Source of the DNA: JAIVJN01 sp036732565
Lineage (GTDB): Bacteria > Acidobacteriota > Vicinamibacteria > Vicinamibacterales > UBA2999
Direction: 5' to 3'
Assembly: GCA_036732565.1 (NCBI GenBank)
Contig: DAINCF010000250.1
Location: 1-10,180 of the forward strand
DNA: 10,180 nt
The stretch's first letter is position 1, and each line of letters starts with the position of its first letter. Positions 1-5,737 of the stretch are shown piece by piece. Under the pieces are notes generated by a model. It saw only the letters and a program-made list of their open reading frames with translations. It searched no databases and was not told where the DNA came from. The position numbers and the translations under genes were made by a program.

Positions 1-12
1 TGAGAGCCGGCC

Positions 13-80
13 TACCGACGTGTTTGGCAGGCCTGAAGGCCTGCGCTACGTACGGTATTAGGGCCCGCGCTAGGTACGGT
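13..80. repeat. Imperfect palindromic intergenic repeat with a partial direct copy
   Basis: A perfect 7-bp stem (GCAGGCC at 27-33, GGCCTGC at 38-44) closes a TGAA loop. Outside it, TACCG at 13-17 pairs with CGGTA at 53-57, and ACGT at 18-21 pairs with ACGT at 48-51, separated by a small internal loop and one bulged base. The right arm CGCTACGTACGGT (44-56) is repeated with one mismatch at 68-80 (CGCTAGGTACGGT). There is no T-tract after the stem, so a Rho-independent terminator is unlikely. The architecture fits a REP-like dispersed palindrome between genes; I cannot count other copies from one window. It lies just beyond the stop of the fmdB-type gene. Confidence 0.6.
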
Positions 81-93
81 CTTTGTGGACGAT

Positions 94-321
94 TCAGTTC
101 ATCGAGCAGGAGCCGGGCCCGCGGGGGTCGCCGCAGGCGCCGCACGCAGAGCCCGTGGCCTGGCGCGACATCGACGCGCCGGGGGCGCTGACGGCGAATA
201 CCGACAACTGCTTCTCGAGGCGCGTGCTCTGGCACGTCGGGCAGGCCAGCACCGTCTGCTCGCGTACCAGCAGCTCGAAATCGCGCTCGCAATCCACGCA
301 GCGGTACTCGAACAAAGGCAT
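94..321 (-). CDS. FmdB family zinc-ribbon protein
   Basis: This 75-residue protein begins MPLFEYRC, the typical opening of the FmdB/CxxC_CXXC_SSSS regulatory-protein family. Two cysteine pairs, C8-x2-C11 and C27-x2-C30, form the predicted zinc ribbon. The tail is rich in Ser and Cys (C59, C62, C71), as often seen in this family. The length matches the family's usual 60-110 residues. The ATG at 321 was chosen because homology starts exactly there, although the frame is open further upstream. A TATTCT box (complement of 328-333) lies 6 nt before the ATG, and the AGGGG in between is too close to act as a normal ribosome binding site, so the mRNA may be leaderless. The gene is divergent from the dehydrogenase at 411. 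The family is named after a putative formamidase regulator, but the biochemical role of most members is unknown. Confidence 0.88.
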   Translation of the reverse strand: MPLFEYRCVDCERDFELLVREQTVLACPTCQSTRLEKQLSVFAVSAPGASMSRQATGSACGACGDPRGPGSCSMN

Positions 322-327
322 GCCCCT

Positions 328-333
328 AGAATA
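328..333 (-). promoter_or_regulatory. TATTCT -10-like box of the fmdB-type gene
   Basis: On the minus strand TATTCT is followed by 6 nt and then the ATG at 321. That places the expected transcription start at or next to the first base of the start codon. No convincing -35 hexamer is visible. TATTAT, overlapping and shifted by 3 nt (331-336), is an alternative -10. Confidence 0.4.
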
Positions 334-410
334 ATACAGTCCGGCCGAACCTCGTCGGGAACCACCGTGTGGCACCCAGGGCGGAACCCTCGTGAGGAAC
401 CAGCGGGTAT

Positions 411-1511
411 ATGTCGATTGTCGCTGCTGTCATGACTGCCCCTCGCCAACCGATCGAGTTGCGCGAGTTTCCGGAGCCCGACATCGCCTCGGGCGGGATG
501 CTCCTTCGCACGACCTACTCGGAGGTCTGTGGGACCGACGTGCACTTGTGGCATGGGCGGCTGGCGGGCGTACCGTATCCAATCATTCCCGGTCACGTGT
601 CCGTCGGACGCCTCGACAAGATGCGCGGTGACGTCGTCGGCGTCGACGGCAGGCGCTTCCGCGAGGGCGATCGGATCGTGTTCTACGACGTGCATCGCGC
701 CTGCGGCCGCTGTTACGCCTGCGCGGTGACCGCCACGCCGACCAAGTGCCCTTCACGCAAGGTGTACGGCATTACCGATTCAGCCACCGATGGCCTCTTC
801 GGCGGGTGGAGCCAGGCCATTTACCTCGAGCCCGGCGTGGTGGCCGCCGCGCTGCCTGATGGTGTCGACGACATGGATTACATCGGCGGCGGGTGCGGCT
901 TAATCACGGCGGTCCACGCGATCGATCGTGCGACCCTGCGCCTGGCCGACACCGTGTTGGTACAAGGCACAGGCGCCGTCGGCCTGAGCATCGTCGCGCT
1001 GGCCCGGCTGTCGGGCGCCTCGACCGTGATCGCGATCGGGGCCCCGTCCGATCGTCTCGATCTGGCTCGGCGCATGGGCGCGGACGTGGCCCTGGATCTG
1101 AGCCAGACGTCGGCGGAGGAACGACTGGAGGTCGTGCGCACGGTCACGAACCGGCGTGGCGTGGACGTCGCGATCGAAGCCTCCGGCTCGCCGCGTGCGA
1201 TCGAAGAAGCCTTCGGGCTCGTTCGCGATGGTGGGCGGTACGTCGTCGCCGGTCACTACACGAACGCCGGCCCGAGTCAGGTGAACGCGCACGAGCACAT
1301 CAACCGGAAGCATCTCGAGATTCGTGGCTGTTGGGGAAGCGAAGCCGGTCACTTCGTGCGCGCCCTCAGCCTGCTCGAGCGCCATGCGCGCACCATTCCA
1401 TGGCGAGCCATCGGCGCACGCGAATATCCACTCAGCGGCCTCAACGACGCGTTGGCGGATGCGGAAGCGATGCGCTTCCCCAAAGCACTGGTGAACCCTA
1501 GAACCTCCTGA
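411..1511 (+). CDS. Zinc-dependent medium-chain alcohol dehydrogenase (MDR superfamily)
   Basis: This 366-residue oxidoreductase is predicted to interconvert an alcohol and a carbonyl compound with NAD(P). The catalytic-zinc ligands are visible: Cys40 in VCGTD, His62 in PGH, and Cys162 in GGGCGL. The structural-zinc lobe carries four cysteines at 98, 101, 104 and 113. The Rossmann motif GTGAVG is at 186-191. The usual GHE motif reads GHV here (Val63); from memory, a subfamily of these dehydrogenases has GHVSVG, so this is probably a subfamily trait and not damage. The start at 411 is preceded by GAGGA at 394-398; the next Met (432) has no such site. The last codons (Asn-Pro-Arg-Thr-Ser-stop) fall inside an 8-bp repeat array. 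The substrate is unknown. The neighbours, fmdB-type and typA, give no pathway clue. Confidence 0.9.
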   Translation: MSIVAAVMTAPRQPIELREFPEPDIASGGMLLRTTYSEVCGTDVHLWHGRLAGVPYPIIPGHVSVGRLDKMRGDVVGVDGRRFREGDRIVFYDVHRACGRCYACAVTATPTKCPSRKVYGITDSATDGLFGGWSQAIYLEPGVVAAALPDGVDDMDYIGGGCGLITAVHAIDRATLRLADTVLVQGTGAVGLSIVALARLSGASTVIAIGAPSDRLDLARRMGADVALDLSQTSAEERLEVVRTVTNRRGVDVAIEASGSPRAIEEAFGLVRDGGRYVVAGHYTNAGPSQVNAHEHINRKHLEIRGCWGSEAGHFVRALSLLERHARTIPWRAIGAREYPLSGLNDALADAEAMRFPKALVNPRTS

Positions 1512-1550
1512 ACCCCAGAACCCTAGGACCCAAGAACCCCGAGAACCTAT
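1493..1550 (+). repeat. Degenerate 8-bp tandem array, consensus GAACCCNA
   Basis: Seven head-to-tail units start at 1493 (GAACCCTA), 1501 (GAACCTCCT), 1510 (GAACCCCA), 1518 (GAACCCTA), 1526 (GGACCCAA), 1534 (GAACCCCGA) and 1543 (GAACCTAT). Five are 8 bp and two are 9 bp. Units one to three encode the last residues and stop codon of the upstream dehydrogenase (TGA at 1509-1511). The last unit runs into the TATACT box in front of typA. No stem-loop is apparent. The array may be simple slippage-expanded DNA, or a copy of a genome-wide spacer repeat. Confidence 0.65.
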
Positions 1551-1553
1551 ACT
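1548..1553 (+). promoter_or_regulatory. TATACT -10-like box of typA, possible leaderless start
   Basis: TATACT is followed by GGTGAG (6 nt) and the ATG at 1560, so transcription would be expected to begin at about the start codon. There is no Shine-Dalgarno at normal spacing; GGTGAG directly abuts the ATG. The frame offers no other plausible start except TTG at 1566. A -35 element near 1525-1530 is not recognisable. Confidence 0.45.
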
Positions 1554-1559
1554 GGTGAG

Positions 1560-3410
1560 ATGTCTTTGGCTTCACGCGCTCATCCTGTATCGTCGGTCGT
1601 CGCGAATCCGTTACGTCGCAACGTCGCCATCGTCGCCCACGTCGATCACGGCAAGACCACCCTCGTCGACGCACTGCTGAAGCAGGCCGGCGCCTTCCGG
1701 GTCAACGAGCGGGTCGCCGAGCGCGCCTTGGACAACACCGACCTCGAGCGCGAGCGCGGCATCACCATTCTCGCGAAGAACACCGCCGTGCACTATCGGG
1801 ACTTGCTGATCAATATCGTCGACACGCCCGGCCACGCCGACTTCGGCGGGGAGGTGGAGCGCACGTTGTCGATGGTGGACGGCGTTCTGCTCCTCGTCGA
1901 CGCGTCGGAAGGCCCGCTGCCGCAGACCCGCTACGTCCTGCGCAAGGCCCTCGAACGCCGCCTGCCGCCGATCGTGGTGATCAACAAGGTCGATCGCTCC
2001 GATGCGCGGCCCCAGGAGGTCGTCAACGAGGTCTACGATCTCTTCATCGATCTGGACGCCAGCGACGATCAGATCGAGTTTCCCGTGCTGTACGCGAGCG
2101 GCCGGGCGGGCACCGCGACGGCCGATCTCGCGGAGCCGAGCGAGGATCTGCGGCCGCTGTTCGAGGCCATCGTCGACCACGTGCCGCCGCCGCATGGGGA
2201 TCCGACGGCGCCACTCCAGATGCAAGTCGCGAATCTCGATTCCAGCGACTACCTCGGACGCATTGCCATCGGACGGATCTTCAACGGTCGCGTGCGGATC
2301 AACGATCCGATTGCGGTGCTCAAGCTGGACGGGGCGCAGCAGGAGACGCGCGTCACCAAGCTGTTCTCGTTCGATGGCCTCAAGCGCATCGAGATCGAGG
2401 AGGCCAGCGCGGGGGACATCATCTGTCTGGCAGGCATCGAGGACATCACGATCGGCGAGACCATCGCGGACCCGGAGCAGCGCACGGCCATTCCGACGAT
2501 TGCCATCGACGAGCCCACGGTGTCGATGATCTTCGGGGTGAACACCTCGCCGTTGGCCGGCCGAGACGGGCAGTACGTCACGTCACGGCATCTGCGGGAG
2601 CGGCTGCAACGCGAGCTCCTGGGCAACGTGTCGTTGCGCGTCGAAGACACGGACACCCCCGAGCAGGTGAAAGTCGTCGGTCGCGGTGAGCTCCAGCTCT
2701 CGATTCTCATCGAGATGATGCGCCGTGAAGGGTACGAGCTGCAGGTGTCGCGTCCGGAGATCGTCACCCGCGAGATCGACGGCGTGCGGAAGGAGCCGGT
2801 CGAAGACCTGGTCATCGATGTGCCCGAGGATTTCCAGGGCGTGGTCATCGCGATGTGCGGACAGCGTCGGGGCACCATGACGAAGATGGTGAATCACGGC
2901 AGCGGTCGCGTCCGGCTGGAGTTCCGGATTCCGGCGCGTGGTCTCATCGGCTTCCGCTCGCAGTTCCTCACCGACACCAAGGGCACCGGCATCATGAACC
3001 ACCTCTTTGCCGGCTGGGAGCCGTGGCACGGCCCGATTCCCGCGCGATCGACGGGTGCGTTGGTGGCAGATCGCTCCGGACCGGCAACCGCATACGCCCT
3101 GGCGAACCTGCAAGAGCGCGGCGTCATCTTCGTCGACCCAGGCGTCGAGACCTACGAGGGGATGATCATCGGCGAGAACGCGCGGATGAACGACCTCGAC
3201 GTCAACGTGACGAAGGAAAAGAAGCAAACCAACATGCGCGCGTCGACGGCGGACGAAGCCATCCGCCTCGTCCCGCCCCGCCTCGTGGGCCTCGAGCAAG
3301 GCATCGAGTTCATCAACGACGATGAGCTGGTCGAGGTGACGCCGAAAAGCATTCGCCTGCGCAAGCGCGTGCTGGCGCAGAATCGTCGGCCTCGCCGCGA
3401 GGATGCCTGA
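1560..3410 (+). CDS. typA: Translational GTPase TypA/BipA
   Basis: This 616-residue protein is a ribosome-associated GTPase of the elongation-factor superfamily, linked in other bacteria to ribosome assembly at low temperature and to stress responses. The G motifs are complete: G1 AHVDHGKT (26-33), switch I RERGIT (64-69), G3 DTPGH (88-92), G4 NKVD (142-145), and a G5-like YASGRAG further on. An EF-Tu-like beta-barrel, EF-G-like domains (VGRGELQL, RRGTMTKM) and the TypA-specific C-terminal region follow. The length fits the family (about 600-615). The N-terminus is about 14 residues longer than Escherichia coli BipA, and no in-frame ATG or GTG lies between residue 1 and the G1 motif. It sits alone: the upstream gap holds a tandem repeat and a -10-like box, and the downstream gap is 156 bp. 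Confidence 0.97.
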   Translation: MSLASRAHPVSSVVANPLRRNVAIVAHVDHGKTTLVDALLKQAGAFRVNERVAERALDNTDLERERGITILAKNTAVHYRDLLINIVDTPGHADFGGEVERTLSMVDGVLLLVDASEGPLPQTRYVLRKALERRLPPIVVINKVDRSDARPQEVVNEVYDLFIDLDASDDQIEFPVLYASGRAGTATADLAEPSEDLRPLFEAIVDHVPPPHGDPTAPLQMQVANLDSSDYLGRIAIGRIFNGRVRINDPIAVLKLDGAQQETRVTKLFSFDGLKRIEIEEASAGDIICLAGIEDITIGETIADPEQRTAIPTIAIDEPTVSMIFGVNTSPLAGRDGQYVTSRHLRERLQRELLGNVSLRVEDTDTPEQVKVVGRGELQLSILIEMMRREGYELQVSRPEIVTREIDGVRKEPVEDLVIDVPEDFQGVVIAMCGQRRGTMTKMVNHGSGRVRLEFRIPARGLIGFRSQFLTDTKGTGIMNHLFAGWEPWHGPIPARSTGALVADRSGPATAYALANLQERGVIFVDPGVETYEGMIIGENARMNDLDVNVTKEKKQTNMRASTADEAIRLVPPRLVGLEQGIEFINDDELVEVTPKSIRLRKRVLAQNRRPRREDA

Positions 3411-3566
3411 GGCGGCGTGAGCGTCAACGGATGGTCTCGAGCGCCGATCGGGATCACAGGTGTGCGCGACATGGCGTTGCCAGAGCACCTGAACTTCGTG
3501 TTCGCATAGGTCGCCGTAGCAATTGCGGTCATGCGCGCGGGCGCGGCGCGGGGCATACTGCGGCGC
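3411..3566. other. Intergenic spacer between typA and the AraC-DinB gene
   Basis: These 156 bp contain no gene I can support. The only signal is CATACT at 3554-3559, seven nt before the ATG at 3567. No stem-loop with a T-tract is visible after typA. An upstream in-frame ATG at 3531 would extend the next gene by 12 residues but has neither a ribosome binding site nor a -10 box at the leaderless distance. Confidence 0.5.
3554..3559 (+). promoter_or_regulatory. CATACT -10-like box of the AraC-DinB gene
   Basis: CATACT differs by one base from the TATACT in front of typA and lies 7 nt before the ATG at 3567. This matches the arrangement at typA and fmdB. No Shine-Dalgarno is present in the intervening GCGGCGC. 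No clear -35 element is visible. Confidence 0.35.
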
Positions 3567-4490
3567 ATGAAGGCGCACCCGGATCGCTTGCGCGACGTCG
3601 TCGATGCCGTGATCGAAGCTCTCGACGAGGGCCTTGACGGGCGGGCAGTGGCGGCACGGGCGATGCTCAGCCCGTTTCACTTCAACCGCCTGGTGCGCGC
3701 CGGCATCGGCGAAGCACCGGCGGCGTTCCGACGCCGCCTCTTGCTGGAGCGCGCCGCGTGGGGACTCGGCCGCGGCATCAGCGTCACCGACGCCGGCTTC
3801 GAGGCGGGCTACCAGGCCATCGAAGCGTTCTCGCGCGCCTTCACCCGAGCTCACGGCGTGCCGCCGAGTCGGTTCGCCGACGAGCCGCGCGACTTCCGAC
3901 TCGCCGCACCCAACGGCATCCACTTCCACCCGCCGGGCGGCCTCCTGCTCCCCGGCCAGCCGAGGACAACCACCATGGATCTCTCCGACCGCCTCATCGA
4001 ACATGACCACTGGCACACCGCGCGACTGCTCGAGCAGGCCGCCACGCTCTCCGATGACGCCCTCGATCGCCACGTTCGGCCCGGGCTGATCGTCCATCAC
4101 TTCGAGGGCCCCGAACCCGACGTGCGGACCATGCTCGAGCGCATCGTCTTCACCAAGGAGGTGTGGACCGCCGCGATAGGCGGGCGCGACATTCCTCCAC
4201 GCGACGAGCGCACCATCGCGGGGCTGCAGGCGCGGCTGGCCGTGGTGCAGCCGCAGTTCGCGGCGCTGGTCCGACGCATCCGCGATCGCAACGAGTGGGA
4301 CGATGCCTTCGTCGACGCGCTCTGCACGCCGCCGGTCAGCTTCACCTTCGGCAGCGTGGTGGCTCACATCCTGACCGTCGCGGTCGCTCGCCGCCAGACG
4401 GTGATCAGTGTGCTGCGCGAGCTCGGGGTTCGGGATGCCGAGACTCGCGATCCGATCGAGTGGGAGCGCTTGGTCGCGGCGCGGGGCTGA
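3567..4490 (+). CDS. AraC-type DNA-binding domain fused to a DinB-like domain
   Basis: This 307-residue protein carries its AraC/XylS helix-turn-helix pair at the N-terminus. The first HTH is at about residues 25-60 (MLSPFHFNRLVRAGIGEAPAAF), and the second at about 71-103 (ISVTDAGFEAGYQAIEAFSRAF, then GVPPSRF). After a Pro/Gly-rich linker, residues from about 138 to 290 resemble a DinB four-helix bundle (HDHWHTARLL near the start, FGSVVAHILTVAVARRQ near the end). DinB proteins commonly bind a metal through three histidines. Here His267 is present, but the following helix has Ala and Arg where related proteins often have His, so metal binding is uncertain. The ATG at 3567 is preferred because family similarity starts there and a -10-like box precedes it; an ATG at 3531 is possible. 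The protein is probably a ligand-responsive regulator. It converges on the YCII gene with 8 bp between the two stop codons. The domain order is the reverse of classical AraC proteins. Confidence 0.85.
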   Translation: MKAHPDRLRDVVDAVIEALDEGLDGRAVAARAMLSPFHFNRLVRAGIGEAPAAFRRRLLLERAAWGLGRGISVTDAGFEAGYQAIEAFSRAFTRAHGVPPSRFADEPRDFRLAAPNGIHFHPPGGLLLPGQPRTTTMDLSDRLIEHDHWHTARLLEQAATLSDDALDRHVRPGLIVHHFEGPEPDVRTMLERIVFTKEVWTAAIGGRDIPPRDERTIAGLQARLAVVQPQFAALVRRIRDRNEWDDAFVDALCTPPVSFTFGSVVAHILTVAVARRQTVISVLRELGVRDAETRDPIEWERLVAARG

Positions 4491-4498
4491 CGCCTACG

Positions 4499-4848
4499 TC
4501 ACGATCCGGTCAACGCTGGATCGATCGCACCAGGCGTGATGCCGACGAGCTGCCACGCGACAATTCGGGCGCGATATGCCCCGTGGCTCACGAGCGGATC
4601 CTTCGCAGCCCAGGCTTCCGCGTCGGCGCGTGAGGGGGTGTGGTGTGCGGCAGATAGGCGGCGGTCGCCCCGTCGATCGCGCTGTCGAACTCGCCGCCCA
4701 GCAGCACGATGTTGGCTGCCGCCATGGCGTCGATGTGTTCGACGTGTGCCTCGAAGTAGCTCGGAGCCTCGGCGGCGTTCTCCCCGGGCGACAGGAGGAC
4801 GAGGAAGTACGGCACAACGGGGAAGGCGAGCTTCTCGGCGTCAGACAT
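4499..4848 (-). pseudogene. YCII-related domain protein, frameshifted
   Basis: Two reading frames together make one YCII-family protein of about 115 residues. The first part starts at ATG 4848, with AGG at a good distance upstream, and reads MSDAEKLAF through YFLVLLSPGE, FEAHVEHIDAM and LLGGEFDSAIDGATAAYLPHT. It then enters a nonsense tail and stops at 4588. The missing C-terminal half continues in another frame: SRADAEAWAAKDPLVSHG, then AYRARIVAW and GAIDPALTGS, ending with TGA at 4499-4501. The switch lies near 4634-4647, beside a run of five G (4634-4638, plus strand), and needs one lost or two gained bases. YCII domains are small ferredoxin-like folds of largely unknown function. The gene follows the VOC gene by about 20 bp on the same strand. 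GTG at 4857 is an alternative start. A sequencing or assembly error at the homopolymer is the main alternative to a real mutation. Confidence 0.8.
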
Positions 4849-4867
4849 GGCCGGCACCTGTCGGAGG

Positions 4868-5200
4868 TCAGATCATCTTCGTCCCCGGCGGCGGGACGAC
4901 ATCGCCCACCGTCTGCCCGAACCAGATCTGATAGCCGTACGGATCCTGCACGGCGAAGTTTCTGTCACCCCACCACTGCGTTGTCAGCGGCTCGGCGATG
5001 GGGACGCCGCGCTTGGTCACCTCGGCGTGATACGCGTCGATGTCCTTCAGGTAGACATACAGCTCCAGAGGCCGCCGCGTCGGATACTGCTGCCCCGACC
5101 CCTCGATGCGATCCTGCGGCCTGCCGATCATCACCATCGCGTCATCGCGGAAGACGATGCAGAAGTCGAGCTGGCCGTCTTTGCCGACGATGCCCATCAT
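4868..5200 (-). CDS. VOC (glyoxalase/bleomycin-resistance) family protein with a broken 5' end
   Basis: The 110 residues from ATG 5200 match the body of a VOC metalloenzyme: a hydrophobic strand (DFCIVFRDDAMVMIGRP), the strand with a likely metal-ligand Glu46 (RPLELYVYL), and the terminal WWGDRNFAVQDPYGYQIWF. The usual length is about 125-135 residues, so the N-terminal strand and helix are missing. Reading upstream in the same frame gives LEQLGFAH, the expected sequence before MMGIVG. The residues RTFY that should precede it are in another frame, because CTAC is duplicated (GTAGGTAG at 5225-5232 on the plus strand). No ribosome binding site precedes the ATG at 5200. The open frame is therefore best read as a damaged gene, although a short product is possible. 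It is co-directional with YCII; VOC and YCII genes are frequent neighbours. The substrate is unknown. Confidence 0.75.
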   Translation of the reverse strand: MMGIVGKDGQLDFCIVFRDDAMVMIGRPQDRIEGSGQQYPTRRPLELYVYLKDIDAYHAEVTKRGVPIAEPLTTQWWGDRNFAVQDPYGYQIWFGQTVGDVVPPPGTKMI

Positions 5201-5235
5201 GTGCGCGAACCCGAGCTGTTCGAGGTAGGTAGAAG

Positions 5236-5685
5236 GTGCGCAGAGTCTCGATGAGCCGGCGGCGCATCCTGTCGTACATGGAAGAGAGCGATTTGGACGC
5301 GATCGACCAGGTTGCGCAGGAGGGATTCGACGTGCTCAAGCGGATCGGCCGCAACTGTTCGGCGCGCCAGGTCGACCACCGCATCGTGTTCGGCTTTTCC
5401 GATCGGACGGCGCCACGGTTGCTGGAATTCCTGCACCGCCACTCCGAGTCAATCCGCGACGCTTCGGGCGTCCGCTACTCCGGAGAGCTGGGACATCAAT
5501 TCCACGTGATGGACGAGGAGACGGTGCTGCTGTCGCTCGACCACCCGTTCGCATCCGAGCGCCGCTTTGCCTCGTTGCTCGTCCGCGACAACGCGCTGGC
5601 CGAGTCGCTGACCGCCGGGTTCGAAACCCTGTGGGAGCAGGCGCTCAAGAATCTACGCGAGGTGCGCCTTCTGCCGAGAAGGTAG
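5236..5685 (+). CDS. Putative TrmB-like regulator C-terminal domain (N-terminally truncated?)
   Basis: This is a 149-residue ORF. The C-terminal two-thirds, VDHRIVFGFSDRTAPRLLEF then GHQFHVMDEETVLLSLDHP and LVRDNALAESLTAGFETLWEQAL, follow the pattern of the phospholipase-D-like sensor half of TrmB-family regulators: a strand with VDxxxVLL, then a segment like 'SPALAELLRxxFExLWExA'. No DNA-binding winged helix is present; full TrmB proteins are usually about 250-350 residues. GTG 5236 has AGG at 5227-5229; ATG 5251 is the alternative. A stop codon (TAG 5230-5232) closes the frame just upstream, and that TAG is part of the duplicated GTAGGTAG. It is head-to-head with the damaged VOC gene. Family assignment rests on pattern recall and is moderate; without its DNA-binding half it would not work as an ordinary regulator. 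Confidence 0.55.
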   Translation: MRRVSMSRRRILSYMEESDLDAIDQVAQEGFDVLKRIGRNCSARQVDHRIVFGFSDRTAPRLLEFLHRHSESIRDASGVRYSGELGHQFHVMDEETVLLSLDHPFASERRFASLLVRDNALAESLTAGFETLWEQALKNLREVRLLPRR

Positions 5686-5707
5686 CTGCACGCGCTGCAG
5701 ATCACGA

Positions 5708-5737
5708 CGACCGCTCCGCGCCTCTCTCACGCGGTCG
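5708..5737. terminator. Weak candidate hairpin between convergent genes
   Basis: CGACCGC (5708-5714) and GCGGTCG (5731-5737) form a 7-bp stem with a 16-nt loop between the plus-strand ORF ending at 5685 and the FAD oxidoreductase ending at 5727. One arm overlaps the last FAD codons. There is no T-tract on either strand, so this is only a weak termination candidate. A second 5-bp hairpin lies at 5686-5700. Confidence 0.2.

Noticed and set aside
3460..3530. A CcmD-like or membrane-segment reading (DMALPEHLNFVFA, then a stop, then VAVAIAVM) on the plus strand
   Set aside because: It is interrupted by TAG, very short, without a ribosome binding site, and no cytochrome c maturation genes are near.
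2583..4367. A 594-codon open frame on the minus strand across typA and the AraC-DinB gene
   Set aside because: It is antisense to two well-supported genes, has His/Arg/Asp-rich low-complexity composition and no recognisable motif.
5200..5384. MRRRLIETLRTFY as the true N-terminus of the VOC protein
   Set aside because: LIET resembles a VOC start, but the expected strand and helix between it and RTFY are missing and the region is opposite the TrmB-like ORF. I treat only RTFY onward as VOC-derived.
5686..5700. CTGCA-CGCGC-TGCAG hairpin just after the TrmB-like ORF
   Set aside because: A five-base stem with no T-tract is expected by chance in such DNA, so it is not called as a terminator.
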